A stretch of 64,000 nucleotides of DNA, taken from positions 104,362-168,361 of the forward strand of contig NMRB01001166.1 of assembly GCA_002633025.1 (NCBI GenBank), read 5' to 3'. Of this stretch, positions 62,878-64,000 are shown one piece after another. The stretch's first letter is position 1. Each line of letters begins with the position of its first letter. A program made the position numbers and the translations under genes. The notes under the pieces are model-generated. The model did no database searches. It saw nothing but the letters and a program-made list of their open reading frames with translations, and was not told the DNA's origin. The DNA is from Notospermus geniculatus (taxonomy: Eukaryota > Nemertea > Pilidiophora > Heteronemertea > Lineidae).

Positions 62878-63005
62878 CTCGAGAGGGGTGGCATCTCCAG
62901 TGATTTTCAGTACAGATATCGCAATGATACCAATGGATCCAATCAGAAGGCTCACTCCGGCCAAGAGCCAGAAGTTGTTGAATCCAAATGTTGAATCACT
63001 TGGTG
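62878..63005 (-). CDS. Orphan transmembrane exon
   Basis: 128 bp between acceptor ccactttcag and donor gag|gtacat, phase 1 in and phase 0 out. It encodes PSDSTFGFNNFWLLAGVS, then a hydrophobic helix (LLIGSIGIIAISVLKI), then TGDATPLE. It looks like a membrane-spanning exon of a multi-exon gene whose upstream exons lie beyond the right edge. No downstream exon was identified to the left. Confidence 0.45.
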
Positions 63006-63369
63006 CTGAAAGTGGAGAAAGGTATGTAGAATTAGAATGAGTTGTTCTCTTTGCTTAGGCCTAGAAAAATAAATTGTGTGTTTCTGGTCAACAGCGATTT
63101 CTAAAAATTGAGGGTCGGACGGTCGGGATTTTTTTTTTATTTTCCATTTTTGGTACAGATAATTTTATTGCAGCTACAGGGATTATACTAAAGGTTATCT
63201 AGAAGCCAAGAAAAGCCTCTTAAGCTGCTCTGGCATCCATGACTAAAGGCCTAGAGAGCAAAAGAGATTAAAATTTTGATAGATTTGATGCATTTTTGTG
63301 AGAAAAAAAATTTTGTTTCCTGGCCAGTCAGAATTTTTGAGGGTCGGTCGGAAAATTACAAATGAAATG

Positions 63370-64000
63370 CAGACCTGCCAACCCCTAAATACCCCTCTCA
63401 GTATTTTGCCGCTGAATTTCAGGGTTTTTCAGTATTTTTGAGGGGTCTCTCAGTAACGCTTTGATCACTAATAGCAACGTTTTCCAGCACTTTCACTGTA
63501 CTCCCAATTGCTGTCTGTGAAGTGTAACCAAGCCAGTCATCAATGCAAAACATCATCATGATGGCTTTCACAAAGCGCCATCCATTCATCACAATATTCT
63601 TGCTGATAGGTCTGCTGCCTTCTTTTCTTCTCAGTCCCATCTGTAGGTTTGTTACATGGCTCTCTCGCCAATAAGACATCTAAAATCATACCGCAAACTC
63701 ATGAACTGTCAAAAACAGCTGTTGTTTCAGCATGAGAAGCAAGAAGGTAGTCTTGCACACAGCAGAAGTAGGCCTACATACACGTGGGCATGCTTGAAAT
63801 GCAGATGAATGCACAGATTCTGCAATGCATGTGAACAGTCTGATGCTGTGATTTGTGCGAGACTCGTGTTGGTGAAAAAATTAACCCTTGTATTTGAAAA
63901 TCGGACTTTTTGATGGTTCGTCCGTAACATCGTAACAAAATGCGATTTTCGGTGGAATTCCGTACTAAATACGGAAATCCGTAACGGGTTGGCAGGTCTG
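63370..64000. mobile_element. TIR element ending at the window edge
   Basis: Ends cagacctgccaaccc (63370) and gggttggcaggtctg (to 64000), a perfect 15-bp inverted repeat. An 86-codon minus-strand frame (63679-63419) inside has no transposase motif that I recognise. The flanking target duplication cannot be read because the right flank is outside the window. Confidence 0.75.

Overview
The window is nuclear DNA of an animal. It is about 42% GC by impression and carries spliced genes with canonical GT-AG introns and many short inverted-repeat transposons. It is littered with self-complementary words such as acatgtacatgta and taggcctac, which are typical of marine invertebrates. TNF-receptor-like death-domain proteins, a RING/B-box/NHL protein and a Polinton relic point to an invertebrate deuterostome (amphioxus, echinoderm or hemichordate). 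I cannot settle the species from sequence alone.

Layout. 0-2.5 kb: a 40-bp minisatellite interrupted by a MITE and a longer insertion. 2.5-10.4 kb: mostly repeats and hairpins, with no convincing gene. 10.5-13.4 kb: a minus-strand tandem array of about ten exon-like units, one of them split by a 628-bp transposon with a 9-bp target duplication. 15.0-16.1 kb: a single-exon type II membrane glycosyltransferase of the GT32-like DXD group (+). 17.6-27.3 kb: a secreted-protein gene (+) that I do not recognise. It is built from a signal-peptide exon, many 39-63 bp exons that all begin and end in phase 1, and a two-exon helical C-terminus. 29.0-37.9 kb and 44.6-50.9 kb (-): two paralogous nine-exon death receptors (signal peptide, Cys-rich domains, Thr-rich stalk, one transmembrane helix, death domain). 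33.1-34.6 kb: a broken Polinton/Maverick fragment inside an intron of the first receptor. 39.3-41.3 kb: decayed copies of the 3-prime end of the secreted-protein gene. 53.2-55.2 kb (-): an intronless RING/B-box/coiled-coil/NHL (TRIM-like) protein of 679 aa, followed by a truncated second copy. 57-64 kb: repeats, one orphan transmembrane exon (-) and a TIR element ending at the window edge.

Two themes tie the window together. First, the pair [3-prime end of the secreted-protein gene + death receptor] occurs twice in the same order and orientation (25.4-37.9 and 39.3-50.9 kb), so a block of roughly 12 kb was probably duplicated; the secreted-gene part then decayed in the second copy. Second, the assembly joins look suspect. 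After the N-gap at 20846-21136 and after the single N at 55912, the sequence goes back and repeats what came before (about 2.9 kb and 1.25 kb, nearly identical). That is what two haplotypes placed end to end would look like, so the doubled exon set and the second TRIM copy may be false duplications.

The best candidate for something undescribed is the 17.6-27.3 kb gene. Every internal intron is in phase 1, so any of the mini-exons can be added, lost or skipped without breaking the frame. Dispersed palindromic elements also carry what looks like a hammerhead ribozyme core.
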